From contig NZ_JAFQ01000004.1 in assembly GCF_000526215.1 (NCBI RefSeq), positions 5,704,001-5,768,000 on the forward strand: a DNA stretch of 64,000 nt. Direction: 5' to 3'. Position 1 is the first letter of the stretch; every line of letters begins with the position of its first letter. The notes under the pieces were generated by a model that saw only the letters and a program-made list of their open reading frames with translations, made no database searches and was not told the DNA's origin. Of this stretch, positions 37,732 through 46,198 are shown piece by piece. Source of the stretch: Nocardia sp. BMG51109. Lineage in GTDB: Bacteria; Actinomycetota; Actinomycetes; Mycobacteriales; Mycobacteriaceae. The position numbers and the translations under genes were made by a program.

Positions 37732-38157
37732 TCAGGGGTGCCCGGCCTGCTGCCGGGCGATCCGCTCGTCGTGGTTGCGGACGAGCTCGCGATAGCCGAT
37801 CCGCTTCCATTCCGGCTTGGGCTGGACGCCCCACTGGTCCCGGGCCGTGGTCTGGCCCTCGGCCTCCGGCTTACCACCGAGCGGCGGCGCGTTGAACGCA
37901 CCCTGCTCGCATTCCAGGGTGTCGTCGGAATAGCGGACCTTCATCATCTCGTCGCAGATCTCGGTGAGCGACAAGGTGGGCCAGCCGTACCAGAGCGCGA
38001 GCGCGGGCACGGTCAGCGATCCCTCGACGACCAGGGCGACCAGGCAGACGAGAATGCCCCGCTTGAGCCACCTGTGCATTCTCGCGAACGGCGCGGTGGT
38101 GCCGAGCGGTAGTTCCGGCTCCGGCGAGGTCTCGGCGGCAGATGGTTGAGTGCTCAT
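37732..38157 (-). CDS. Single-pass membrane protein of unknown function (141 aa)
   Basis: A Pro/Glu-rich N terminus is followed by a basic patch (RMHRWLKR) and one hydrophobic helix at about 34-56. A soluble C-terminal domain follows with two Cys (68 and 83, in TEICDEMMK and TLECEQG) and [31 protein letters not shown]. By the positive-inside rule the C-terminal domain is outside, where the Cys pair could form a disulfide or bind metal. It is in an operon after the 244-aa membrane protein (31-bp gap). No family was recognised. Confidence 0.75.
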   Translation of the reverse strand: MSTQPSAAETSPEPELPLGTTAPFARMHRWLKRGILVCLVALVVEGSLTVPALALWYGWPTLSLTEICDEMMKVRYSDDTLECEQGAFNAPPLGGKPEAEGQTTARDQWGVQPKPEWKRIGYRELVRNHDERIARQQAGHP

Positions 38158-38188
38158 GATGTTCTCCTGGCGCACAGGGTGATTCGGA

Positions 38189-38923
38189 TCAGTCGGAGAA
38201 GATTTCCCGGTTGACCGTGTGGAGGTAGGGGATGGCGAGGAACGGTGTGATGTAGAAGATGTCGTACAACCACCATCCGGTCACCGGCAGTACGACGCCG
38301 TCGAAGCGCACGTCGGCGTACATGGTCATGTTCACGACGTAGCCGATCCAGATCACCACCCCGAACCAGCAGGTGACGATCAGCCACTGGTGGCCCCAGC
38401 GCTTCATCTGCAGGAAGGCGATCGCGGCGGCGACCCGCATCGGGAAGACGGTGAGGATCAGCGCGACCTCCCAGCCCTTCTCACCGGGCGCCCCGGCGCC
38501 GCCGATGCCCAGCTCGTTGTAGTGCCAGAAGTAGCCGGCGTCGACGAAATTCCCCCAGGCCGTGAAGAATACGCGGGTGACCAGGGTGTGGCTGGCGAAC
38601 AGGTCCAGCACCCAGCCGATGCTGTTGAGGAAGGCGTCGAGGATCACCAGGTAACCGATCAGCGTGACGATGATCGGCCGTACCGACAGGCCGTCGCGTT
38701 GTGCCTTGCGCTGCAACCACACTCCGCGCAGGAAGAACGGGAGGCCGATGAATCCGAAGATGAAGGTGCCCATCAGTGCGGTGCCGGTGGTGAGCCAGCG
38801 GTCGGCCCGGCGCTGCGCCCGGCGGCTCTCGTCGTGGTGCTCGTCGTAGGTGACCGAGGCATTCCCGTTGGCCCCCGGTGCTTTTCCGGCACCGCGGCGC
38901 CGGGTGAAGGTCGGCATGTTCAT
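38189..38923 (-). CDS. Polytopic membrane protein with conserved-looking His/acidic residues (244 aa)
   Basis: Roughly five hydrophobic segments (about 43-68, 82-108, 151-170, 179-200, 211-233) follow a 40-residue charged N terminus containing [10 protein letters not shown]. His residues lie at 29, 30, 112, 134, 178 and 235, and [13 protein letters not shown] (about 127-139) combines Asp, His and Glu in a likely loop. It starts 8 bp after the 39-aa gene and two genes after NorQ. The size and position make it the best in-operon candidate for a metalloenzyme or its membrane subunit served by NorQ/NorD. No similarity to NorB, NorC or copper monooxygenase subunits could be recognised. The function is unknown. 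Confidence 0.8.
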   Translation of the reverse strand: MNMPTFTRRRGAGKAPGANGNASVTYDEHHDESRRAQRRADRWLTTGTALMGTFIFGFIGLPFFLRGVWLQRKAQRDGLSVRPIIVTLIGYLVILDAFLNSIGWVLDLFASHTLVTRVFFTAWGNFVDAGYFWHYNELGIGGAGAPGEKGWEVALILTVFPMRVAAAIAFLQMKRWGHQWLIVTCWFGVVIWIGYVVNMTMYADVRFDGVVLPVTGWWLYDIFYITPFLAIPYLHTVNREIFSD

Positions 38924-38931
38924 GAGCGCAC

Positions 38932-39051
38932 CTACCAGTCCCTGGTCATGTACATCTGTAACTGGATGAGAAACATCGCCAGCAGGAATCCGTAGATGGC
39001 GATCTGGAAGACGATCAGCGCCCGGCGGCGCTTGCGGTCCTGTTCGTTCAT
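38932..39051 (-). CDS. 39-aa single-helix membrane peptide
   Basis: ATG 39051 has AGGAGGA upstream. The peptide starts MNEQDRKRRR, then one hydrophobic helix (ALIVFQIAIYGFLLAMFLIQ) and ends MTRDW. The strong Shine-Dalgarno, location between NorQ (19-bp gap) and the 244-aa gene (8-bp gap), and clear membrane topology argue it is real. Small single-helix peptides are often accessory subunits of membrane enzymes. Confidence 0.75.
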   Translation of the reverse strand: MNEQDRKRRRALIVFQIAIYGFLLAMFLIQLQMYMTRDW

Positions 39052-39070
39052 AAAGGTGTCCTCCTGGTGA

Positions 39071-39898
39071 TCACACCGGTGAGTCGTCCGCGGCGAGCAG
39101 GCTTGCCGCCGCTATCTCACGCAGACCTTCGTGAATGGCGCCGTCGCCGCTCAGCGGCGCCAGCACGCATGCCTCGGCGGCCTCGAGCTCGTCGGCGCCC
39201 GCGGCGACCAGCCGCGCCGCGGCCACCAGCACGCGGGTCGACGGCGGCTCGAAGTGGAAGACGTCGTCGGCATGGCGAATGGTGTTGGCGCAGTGGACGA
39301 GTCGCCGGGCAACCGGCAACGCGACACCGGACTCCTCGACCAGCACCTCGGTTTCGCGCTCGGCCGGCAGGTAGTCCATGGCGAGGGTGACGAAGCGCTG
39401 CCGGAACGACGGCTTCAGCTCCTTGAGGGAGCTGCGATACGCCGGGTTGTACGAGCAGACCAGCATGAACGACGCCGGCGCCGCGACCACCTCGTCCGCG
39501 CGGTCGAGAAACAGCGTGCGCCGGTGGTCGGTGAGCGAATGCAGTACGGCCAGCGAATCGTGCCGGGCCTCGACCACCTCGTCCAGATAGCACAGCGCAC
39601 CGGACTTGACCGCCCTGGTCAGCGGGCCGTCGGTCCAGGTGACGTCGCCGCCGGACACCAGGAACCGGCCGACGAGATCCGAACTGGTGAGATCGTCGTG
39701 ACAGCTGATCGTGACCACGGGCCGGCCGAGCAGATGGCCCATGTGCTCGACCAGGCGGGTCTTCCCGCACCCGGTCGGTCCGGTGAGCATGACCGGCATC
39801 CGCTGGTGGAAGGCGCGCTCGAACAGCTGCACCTCGGTGCCCGTGGCAAGGTAGAAATCGGTATTCACCGGAGAACCTCCCGAGGATTGATTCGTCAT
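39071..39898 (-). CDS. NorQ/CbbQ/NirQ-type AAA+ ATPase (MoxR group, 275 aa)
   Basis: Walker A GPTGCGKTRLVEHM, Walker B LCYLDEVVEA, sensor-1 region LVCSYNPAYRS, and the family stretch LKPSFRQRFVTL. CbbQ/NorQ proteins form hexamers that work with a VWA partner to load or activate metal centres (NO reductase, Rubisco, others). ATG 39898 overlaps the stop of the NorD-like gene as ATGA, so the two are translationally coupled. The gene context is an orphan: no norB, norC or cbbL is seen in the window. Confidence 0.92.
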   Translation of the reverse strand: MTNQSSGGSPVNTDFYLATGTEVQLFERAFHQRMPVMLTGPTGCGKTRLVEHMGHLLGRPVVTISCHDDLTSSDLVGRFLVSGGDVTWTDGPLTRAVKSGALCYLDEVVEARHDSLAVLHSLTDHRRTLFLDRADEVVAAPASFMLVCSYNPAYRSSLKELKPSFRQRFVTLAMDYLPAERETEVLVEESGVALPVARRLVHCANTIRHADDVFHFEPPSTRVLVAAARLVAAGADELEAAEACVLAPLSGDGAIHEGLREIAAASLLAADDSPV

Positions 39899-41424
39899 GG
39901 GGCGACCAACTCTCGGTGCACCCGGGCCAGCACCCGGGGCAGCTCGTCCACCCGCCGGATCCGGTGGGATCGGCGCGCCCCGAACACCTCCGGAAGCGGA
40001 TCGACCCGAGTCGGGCCCACGCCGAGGTAGTAGATCGAGACGCCGGCCTCGTCGGCCTCCTCGACGGCATGCGCGACATCCGCCCAGGCGTAACGCCCTT
40101 CGTAGCCCTCGTCGGACATCAGCCCGTCCCCGATCACGAGCAGCAGCCGTCGCTCGGACGGCTGCGCGAGCAGGCGCCGGGTCAGGTGCCGCAGTGGCGC
40201 CCCGAGCCGGGTGTAGCCGCCGGTGCCGAGCCCGAGACCGCCCGGATCCACGAAACGCGGATCGCCGAAGTCCTTCAGGCACCGAACCTCGACCCGATGC
40301 CGGGTGTTGCCGGTGAAGACGAACAGGCCGTGCCGTTCCCGGGCCAGCGCCATGGCACGCGAGAGCGCGTCGGCGCAGTCCAGCTCCAGCCGGAAGATCC
40401 GCCCGCCGTGCACGCCGAGCGAGGAACTGCCGTCCAGCAGCACCGCCGTGGTGACGTCGCGGGACGCGGGCAGCAGCTCCCGGAACACCCGCGGCTCGGA
40501 GGCCGCGCTCGACAGCGCGTCCACGTAATGACCGACGTACCGGTCGATGTCGAGATCCGACCCGTCCTCCAGGCCGCCGCGGAGGGCGCGATGCGTGTGT
40601 GCCTCGAACCACCGCCGGATGTCGGGGGAGACCGGGGCGACCGGGCGCGGCCGTGTCGGGTGGCCCAGCTCCAGCACCGCGACGTGGTCGCGCAGAAAGC
40701 CTTTCGTCCAGAGGTTCCACTCCGGATAGGGCAGTCCCGCCCGCCGATCGGCCCGAATCTCGGGCTCCTCGTTCTCCGGCCGGCTCGGCGGGGGCAGGTT
40801 CGTCGTCCGGTTGCCGCCGTCCCCGCCGATGGGGACCGACCACACGCGATAGCTGTCGCTGCGCTTCGACGTCCAGGGCATCCGGGCGTACGCCCGGCGC
40901 GCGGCCACGGCCAGGCTGCCTCGCGCGGGTGCCGCGAGCGGCAGCGTGCCCAGCAGCGGATGGCCGGAGAACTCCCGTCTGGACCGTGCCAAAACCAGTG
41001 CGCGGTCCAGCATCTCGTCTCCGTCGAGAGCGGGATCGGTGAGTTCCAGCTCGGGCAGCAGCCGCCGCAGTTCGGGCAGCAGGCCGGGCAGCTGTTCGGC
41101 GATCCATCCCGCGGCCACGCCGCCCTCGACGAGCGACAGGGCACCCAGCTCGCGCGGGGACAACTCGTGCAGCGGGTATCCCGCCATACGGTCTTTCGAG
41201 GGCGAACATTGCAGCGCCACACCGCATGTCAGCGTCCTGCGGGTCCACTCCGGGGACAGCGGCGGGTACGGGACGTGCACCACATCGCGGGCGGCGTTCA
41301 GGCCGAAGCCGCGGCGTTCACCGGTCACCAGCCGGACCCCGTCGCGGCGGCGACCGGAGAAGGCGACAGCCGTGACCGCACAACTGCGCTCGACGAACAG
41401 GCCGGGCGCACCGCGGGCGTTCAC
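39895..41424 (-). CDS. NorD/CbbO-like VWA-domain protein (509 aa)
   Basis: The C-terminal VWA domain (about 320-500) has the MIDAS motif LDGSSSLG, then FTGNTRH, GTGGYTRLGAPLRH and VIGDGLMSDEGYEG. The N-terminal part is helical with no recognised domain. Family partners of NorQ/CbbQ tether the AAA+ ring to its client through the MIDAS metal. The start is GTG 41424, 40 bp after the 32-aa gene. With the downstream ATPase it forms the standard chaperone pair, here without a known client. Confidence 0.9.
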   Translation of the reverse strand: MNARGAPGLFVERSCAVTAVAFSGRRRDGVRLVTGERRGFGLNAARDVVHVPYPPLSPEWTRRTLTCGVALQCSPSKDRMAGYPLHELSPRELGALSLVEGGVAAGWIAEQLPGLLPELRRLLPELELTDPALDGDEMLDRALVLARSRREFSGHPLLGTLPLAAPARGSLAVAARRAYARMPWTSKRSDSYRVWSVPIGGDGGNRTTNLPPPSRPENEEPEIRADRRAGLPYPEWNLWTKGFLRDHVAVLELGHPTRPRPVAPVSPDIRRWFEAHTHRALRGGLEDGSDLDIDRYVGHYVDALSSAASEPRVFRELLPASRDVTTAVLLDGSSSLGVHGGRIFRLELDCADALSRAMALARERHGLFVFTGNTRHRVEVRCLKDFGDPRFVDPGGLGLGTGGYTRLGAPLRHLTRRLLAQPSERRLLLVIGDGLMSDEGYEGRYAWADVAHAVEEADEAGVSIYYLGVGPTRVDPLPEVFGARRSHRIRRVDELPRVLARVHRELVAP

Positions 41425-41464
41425 GGCGAACCTCGCAGCGCGAGACTTGCCGTGCCGGGGCGCC

Positions 41465-41563
41465 TCAGAAGGTGCCGATGTTCTTCATGATCCAGTACCA
41501 GAAGGCGATGATCAGCAGTACCGCTCCCCAGGCGAGGGCGATCCGTACGAGGTCCAGCAGCAT
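41465..41563 (-). CDS. 32-aa single-helix membrane peptide
   Basis: ATG 41563 with GGAGAGAAG upstream; the peptide MLLDLVRIALAWGAVLL continues IIAFWYWIMKNIGTF. One hydrophobic helix spans nearly the whole chain, with an aromatic-rich end. It is the first gene after the TetR and precedes NorD. Too short for many gene callers but with convincing signals. Confidence 0.7.
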   Translation of the reverse strand: MLLDLVRIALAWGAVLLIIAFWYWIMKNIGTF

Positions 41564-41632
41564 TGTCTTCTCTCCGTCCGTGCGGGTTCGAGTCGGCGGG
41601 ATGCGTGTCGAACGTGGTTCGTGGTGCGCCGT

Positions 41633-42241
41633 TCATCGCGGCTCCAGGCTGCGCAGGATGGTGACGAGGTAGTTGTCGAGGACGCTGTCGCGCAGCGCTT
41701 TCGACCCCGACGTCGTGGTCAGCAGCGCGTAGAGCCCGATCAGGAAGAACACCGCGCTGTGGTAGGGATCCACGGCGATCTCGGCCTCGCCGTTCTCGCG
41801 GGCGCGCCGGATCTCGTCGACCACCAGCACGATCACGGGATGTTCCCGCCACTCGTCGTCCAGCGGGCGGGCCGGCGAGAAGTGAATGGCGAGCATCTCC
41901 TTGAACAGGAGGTTGCCCAGCCGTCCTTCCAGATTGGCCACCAGCCGGATGGTCTTGCGCAATGCGGACGGCAGATCATGGGGTTTGTCGAGGAACCGGG
42001 ACAGCTCCTTGGCTATCCGGGCCTCCTCGCGGGTCTCCAGCTCCAGCAGCGCATGCTCTTTCGAGGGGAAGTGGAAGTAGAAGGTGCCCCGCGCCACGCC
42101 CGCGGCCTCGGCGATCGTGCCGATATCGGCATCGGCCATGCCGACGTTCATGAACTCGGCGATGGCCGCGTCGAGGACCCGCTGCCGCGTCCGCAGCCGC
42201 TGGGCCTCCCGCCCGCCGGGCTTGTCCTGCACTTCGCTCAT
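41633..42241 (-). CDS. TetR-family regulator heading the NorQD operon (202 aa)
   Basis: HTH: RLRTRQRVLDAAIAEFMNVGMA, IGTIAEAAGVARGTFYFHFPSKEHALLEL. The C-terminal domain has FFLIGLYALLTTTS. ATG 42241 (MSEVQDKPGG) gives a normal family length; the frame stays open to 42388. It lies on the same strand as, and 69 bp before, the 32-aa gene, so it is probably the first gene and autoregulator of the operon. A TGACA-GA-TGTCA palindrome lies upstream. Confidence 0.88.
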   Translation of the reverse strand: MSEVQDKPGGREAQRLRTRQRVLDAAIAEFMNVGMADADIGTIAEAAGVARGTFYFHFPSKEHALLELETREEARIAKELSRFLDKPHDLPSALRKTIRLVANLEGRLGNLLFKEMLAIHFSPARPLDDEWREHPVIVLVVDEIRRARENGEAEIAVDPYHSAVFFLIGLYALLTTTSGSKALRDSVLDNYLVTILRSLEPR

Positions 42242-42375
42242 GGGCGATTCCACATTTCCGCTGCCGACGTGCGCGGGGGTGGAGTCGCACGCGGCGCTGA
42301 CGATGCCGAGATGATCTCTCCGGCAGATGATTTCGACTTCCCGGGACGTAGCTCGCGTCTCGGTGTCGTTAATAC

Positions 42376-42387
42376 TGACAGATGTCA
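42376..42387. promoter_or_regulatory. TGACA-GA-TGTCA palindrome upstream of the operon's tetR
   Basis: A perfect 12-bp palindrome in an AT-richer patch (GTTAATACTGACAG) about 135 bp before the chosen TetR start. A candidate autoregulatory operator and promoter region. If translation begins at 42388 instead, the palindrome would lie inside the coding sequence. Confidence 0.4.
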
Positions 42388-42515
42388 CTGAATCGCGTCA
42401 ATGGAATCGGGAAATCTTCCCCGAGAGAGGGATGTATTCCGGGAGAACGGCATTCAGCACCGAACCCGTGTGGCGCACGGGGCGCCAGAAGGGTTCGGGG
42501 GGAGCGGAAGGACCG

Positions 42516-42962
42516 TCAGGCCACCAGGTCGTCCGGTTCGACGGGGGCGAAGAACGCGTTCATGCCGCCCGGCGTCAGTGCGTCGCCGAGCGCGACGAAG
42601 TCGTAGGACAGCCGCGGACTCCACGCGATCCGGCCGACCTCGGCGAGCGTCTGGTGCCGGCGGCCGGGAAGCAGTACCCGGTGCAGCCGGATGAGGTCGG
42701 CGTCCAGCGAACCCGCCCGCTGCTGCGCATAGCTGATCATCAGATGCAGGCACAACTGTTCGGCAGGGGTGCCGGGATGCGGATCGAGCCCGAGCGACAA
42801 CCTCTGGTGCAGGGTGTCGAAGGTCTGCTCGATGTAGTACAGGAAGACCGGCCGCGGGCTGTGCAGCAGCTTCGCCCGCACCTGCTCGGCCAGCGCGTCG
42901 CCGGCGCCGAGCAGTATCCGGACGGTGCGCGGTGTGAGACCGGGAATAGTGTTGTCGCTCAT
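42516..42962 (-). CDS. Hypothetical helical protein (148 aa)
   Basis: ATG 42962 with GAGGAGAGA upstream. Mostly alpha-helical, soluble, no signal peptide: LTPRTVRILLGAGDALAEQVRAKLL, YYIEQTFDTLHQRL, EQLCLHLMISYAQQRAG, then an Arg/His-rich stretch (LPGRRHQTLAEVGRIAW). No family was recognised. It lies upstream of the TetR/NorQD operon on the same strand with a 274-bp gap, and divergent from the aldehyde dehydrogenase. Confidence 0.7.
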   Translation of the reverse strand: MSDNTIPGLTPRTVRILLGAGDALAEQVRAKLLHSPRPVFLYYIEQTFDTLHQRLSLGLDPHPGTPAEQLCLHLMISYAQQRAGSLDADLIRLHRVLLPGRRHQTLAEVGRIAWSPRLSYDFVALGDALTPGGMNAFFAPVEPDDLVA

Positions 42963-43216
42963 CGTCTCTCCTCGCAACGCCACACCGCACCCGGTGCGCA
43001 CCGGAACCGCGTCATCGCGCGGCTACCGGCTCGGCCACTGTGCCACCTTGGACTGTAAGGCATTCAGTATCTTGTTCGCAAGGAAACGGGTGGATCGGAG
43101 GCGGTGATCGCGTCTCCCGGCGGCGGTGTGCCGGTGGTTGCCTCGCTGTCCGGGGCGATCCGCGACCGGAGAAGGGGGCGCCGCGCATTCCGATTCGGCG
43201 GAGCGCGACTGCTGTT

Positions 43217-43245
43217 ACAGTTTCCATTACTGGAGTATCAACTGT
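43217..43245. promoter_or_regulatory. ACAGTT-N17-AACTGT repeat before the aldehyde dehydrogenase
   Basis: The 352-bp divergent gap 42963-43314 holds this 6-bp-arm inverted repeat in a locally AT-rich segment about 70 bp before the ALDH start. It could be a promoter/operator. No other feature was recognised in the gap. Confidence 0.35.
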
Positions 43246-43314
43246 CTGGGGGTCCTCACCCGCTGTGGCGCACGGGCCGGCCGACCTGAGTTTCTCGATC
43301 GAAAGATTTCCCGC

Positions 43315-44844
43315 ATGACCACGAATACCGGGCAACGGCGCGATGGCCACGAAAAGAACTGTTCGGCAGAGGAACTCGCGGAACCGGCCGAGATCCTGGC
43401 GCTGCAACGACGGGCCTACCGGCAGGAGGGCCCGCCCTCGGCCGCCGTCCGCCGGCACCGGATCGACCGCCTGCTCGCCCTGGTTCTGGACAACCTCGAC
43501 GCGTATGTCGATGCGCTGTCCCGCGATTTCGGCACCAGGTCCCGCACCGGAATCCTGTTCGCGGAGATCATGGGCATGCTCTCGACCATCGAGCACACCC
43601 GCTCGCATATCGGCGCGTGGATGCGGCCCCGCAATCCCAAGCCGGTGGCCCGGCTGTACGGGATTCGTGCCCGGGTGCAGCCCACGCCGCTCGGCGCGGT
43701 CGGCATCATCGGGCCCTGGAACTTTCCCCTGCAGCTGGTCGTCGTGCCGGCGGCGGCCGCGTTCGCCGCGGGGAATCGGGTCATGATCAAGATGTCCGAG
43801 ATCACCGCGCACACAGCGGAACTCACCCGATCGCTGGTTCCCGAATATTTCGATCCGGCGGAGCTCGCGGTGGTGACCGGCGGCCCGGACGTGGCCGCCG
43901 CCTTCGCCGAGCTGCCGTTCGACCATCTGTTCTTCACCGGGTCGACGCGGGTCGGCCGGCTGGTGCAGCGGGCCGCCGCGGCGAATCTGGTCCCCGTGAC
44001 ACTGGAACTCGGCGGGAAGAATCCGGTGGTCGTCGCGCCCGATGCCGATATCGCCCGGGCGGGCGCCCGGATCGCGCGGGCCCGGATGGTCAACGGCGGG
44101 CAGGTCTGCGTGAGCCCCGACTGTGTCTTCGTTCCCGAGAGCCGCATGGACGCCTTCGCCACTGTGGTGCGCTCGGCGTTCCGCGACACCTTCCCGGTCA
44201 TCGCCGCCAACGACGACTACACGGCCTGCGTCGATGCCGCGAACTACGACCGCGTGCTGTCCCTCCTCGACGAAGCGCGGCGCCTGGGCGCGCGGGTGGA
44301 CCACATCGCCCCGCCCGGCGAGGCACTGCCCGACCCGGTTTCGCGGAAGATCCCGCCGACCATCGTCCGTGACGTCACTCCCGGCATGCGGATCGCCACC
44401 GAGGAGATCTTCGGCCCGGTCCTGGTCCTGCGCCCGTACACATCCCTCGCCGACGTCATCGACCACCTCGGCGACCAACCGTCCCCGCTGGTCGCCTACT
44501 GGTACGGCCCCGGCGGCCCCGACTTCCGCGCCTTCATCCGGAACACCCGCAGCGGTGGCGTCTCCCGAAACGACTTCGCCCTCACCATGTTCCCCGAGGC
44601 CGCCCCCTTCGGCGGCGTAGGCCACAGCGGCATGGGCGCCTACCGCGGCAAGGCGGGCTTCGACACCTTCACCCACTACCGCACGGTCGTAGCCACCGAC
44701 CTCCCCTTCGTCATCACCGCCCGCGCCGCCCCACCGTTCGGCCCGCTGCTCCAGCGCCTCATCGCGATCGCCCTGCGCACCGCCCACCGCCGCACCCGCC
44801 GCCGCCTTGCGACCGGGCCGCCCACCCGAACGCCCCAGCAGTGA
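43315..44844 (+). CDS. Aldehyde dehydrogenase, coniferyl-aldehyde-dehydrogenase-like (509 aa)
   Basis: ALDH superfamily motifs: IGPWNFPLQL, FFTGSTRVG, LELGGKNPVVV (general base Glu), GGQVCVSPDCVFV (nucleophile Cys) and EEIFGPVLVLRPY. The group resembles CalB and fatty-aldehyde-type ALDHs, which end with a hydrophobic, basic C-terminal segment as here (LLQRLIAIALRTAHRRTRRR), suggesting membrane association. ATG 43315 is chosen over the earlier in-frame start at 43126 because it fits the family. Probably oxidises a lipophilic aldehyde made by neighbouring SDR- or P450-type enzymes. Confidence 0.92.
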   Translation: MTTNTGQRRDGHEKNCSAEELAEPAEILALQRRAYRQEGPPSAAVRRHRIDRLLALVLDNLDAYVDALSRDFGTRSRTGILFAEIMGMLSTIEHTRSHIGAWMRPRNPKPVARLYGIRARVQPTPLGAVGIIGPWNFPLQLVVVPAAAAFAAGNRVMIKMSEITAHTAELTRSLVPEYFDPAELAVVTGGPDVAAAFAELPFDHLFFTGSTRVGRLVQRAAAANLVPVTLELGGKNPVVVAPDADIARAGARIARARMVNGGQVCVSPDCVFVPESRMDAFATVVRSAFRDTFPVIAANDDYTACVDAANYDRVLSLLDEARRLGARVDHIAPPGEALPDPVSRKIPPTIVRDVTPGMRIATEEIFGPVLVLRPYTSLADVIDHLGDQPSPLVAYWYGPGGPDFRAFIRNTRSGGVSRNDFALTMFPEAAPFGGVGHSGMGAYRGKAGFDTFTHYRTVVATDLPFVITARAAPPFGPLLQRLIAIALRTAHRRTRRRLATGPPTRTPQQ

Positions 44845-44954
44845 GACTCGCGTCCGTTCGAGAGAACGATTCCCGTGTCACCTCGAGTGTGCAGGAGTGA
44901 CGGGGATCCGCGTGTCGCCCGCAACTTGTGCGCGTTCGGGGCTGTGCGGGCGGG

Positions 44955-45986
44955 TCAGGCGGGTGGGGGAGGGGTGGACCGCAGGGCTGAGACCAGGGCG
45001 GTGACGTCGGCGGGGGCGGGGGTGTAGCCGGGGAAGTAGCAGCAGATCTCGGATGCGTGCGCGCCGTAGCGTTCCCGGATACCGGCGGCGCATTCGTCCG
45101 GGGTTCCGGCCACGGCGCAGGTGCGGACCATCGGTTCGGTGATCAGGGCGCGCATTTCGGCGTACTTCCCCCGCTTGGACAGGTCGTTGAGTTCGGGCTG
45201 TAGGTCGCCCCAGCCCTCGGCGTCGAGGACGGGGCGGTACGCCGGGGTGGATCCGTAGAAGGCGATCAGGGTGGCGACACCGTCGATGGCCGCGGCGAGA
45301 TCGGCCCGGGTGCGCCCGACCGCCACCATGGCTTGCGCGACGACCCGGAACTCGCTCCGCTGCCGATTCGACCGTCGCAGGCCCTCATCGATGGCGGGCA
45401 CGGTGCGTTCCGCGAAGTGGCGAGTGCTGTTGAACGGCATGGCAAGCAGGCCGTCGGCGACTTCGGCGGCCTTGCGCGTCATGACCGGGCCCAGCGCGCC
45501 CATCAGCACCGGCGGCGGGCCGAACGGATTGGGCCCGGGGCTGAAGGTGGGCGGCATCAGCGTGTGGGTGTAGTAGTCGCCGCGAAAGTTCAACGGCGCC
45601 CGGCCCTCCCACGCCGCGAAGACGGCCTTGACGGCGGCCACCGATTCCGCCGTCCGCGCGGCGGGCTTGCCCCACCGGCTGCCGTAGCGCTTCTCGATAT
45701 GCGGCCGGATCTGCGAGCCGAGTCCGAGCCGGAACCGCCCGCCGCTGTACATCTGCAGGTCGTAGGCCGAATGTGCCAGGTGCACCGGGCTTCTGGGGCC
45801 CGCGATCGCGACGTTGGTCATCAGCTCGAGGTCGCAGGCACCGGCGGCGGCGACGAGCGGAAAGAATACGTCGTGCGGCCCCTCGAACGAGAACATGCCG
45901 TCCGCCCCGGCGGCCGCGATCTCTCGCACGCTGTCGTGGACGCGGCTCGGCGAACCCTCCACCTGCAAATGCACCTTCACCAGCAT
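44955..45986 (-). CDS. LLM-class F420-dependent oxidoreductase (343 aa)
   Basis: Luciferase-like (beta/alpha)8 barrel with VREIAAAGADGMFSFEGPHDVFFPL, LMTNVAIAGPRSPVHLAHSAYDLQMYSGGRFRLGLG and PPVLMGALGPVMTRKAAEVADG. It matches the actinobacterial LLM group modelled as TIGR03617. F420 is the usual cofactor; the substrate is unknown. The start ATG 45986 removes a 19-codon unsupported extension. It lies downstream of the crotonase and a truncated acyl-CoA-synthetase-like reading frame. Confidence 0.88.
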   Translation of the reverse strand: MLVKVHLQVEGSPSRVHDSVREIAAAGADGMFSFEGPHDVFFPLVAAAGACDLELMTNVAIAGPRSPVHLAHSAYDLQMYSGGRFRLGLGSQIRPHIEKRYGSRWGKPAARTAESVAAVKAVFAAWEGRAPLNFRGDYYTHTLMPPTFSPGPNPFGPPPVLMGALGPVMTRKAAEVADGLLAMPFNSTRHFAERTVPAIDEGLRRSNRQRSEFRVVAQAMVAVGRTRADLAAAIDGVATLIAFYGSTPAYRPVLDAEGWGDLQPELNDLSKRGKYAEMRALITEPMVRTCAVAGTPDECAAGIRERYGAHASEICCYFPGYTPAPADVTALVSALRSTPPPPA

Positions 45987-46060
45987 CCCGTCCTTCCGGC
46001 GAGCCGCGACCGTCGGCCGCGAAGATCGTCCTGGACGATTCACGGCACGGCGAATGCAGC

Positions 46061-46198
46061 TTACCGGCCGCGCCGGGCGAGATCGCTCAGCTCATGCCAC
46101 GTGTGCCGGCGCTCGTCGAACTCGGTCGCCCGGGAATCCGGTTGCAGGGCAAGCGTATCGGTGACTCGTAGGCTCGGTGCACGGGCGGTGCGGCTCAT
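46061..46198 (-). pseudogene. Truncated acyl-CoA synthetase (FadD-like) N-terminus, 45 codons
   Basis: ATG 46198 overlaps the crotonase stop as ATGA. The frame reads MSRTARAPSLRVTDT then LALQPDSRATEFDERRHTW, then HELSDLARRGR and TAA at 46061-46063. The pattern PDSxAxEFDxRRxTWxELxxLARR is typical of the first strands of AMP-forming acyl-CoA ligases. All downstream domains (AMP-binding loop and so on) are missing, and the next gene is unrelated. It looks like a coupled fadD gene lost by deletion, with the junction at about 46060. A genuine 45-aa peptide is a less likely alternative. Confidence 0.55.

Noticed and set aside
39071..41248. A 725-codon frame extending the NorQ-like ATPase upstream
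   Set aside because: The upstream part is an out-of-frame reading of norD; ATG 39898 with ATGA overlap is the real start.
39071..41424. Assigning the NorQ/NorD pair to denitrification
   Set aside because: No NorB, NorC, nitrite reductase or NO-responsive regulator gene is visible; the neighbours are unknown membrane proteins.
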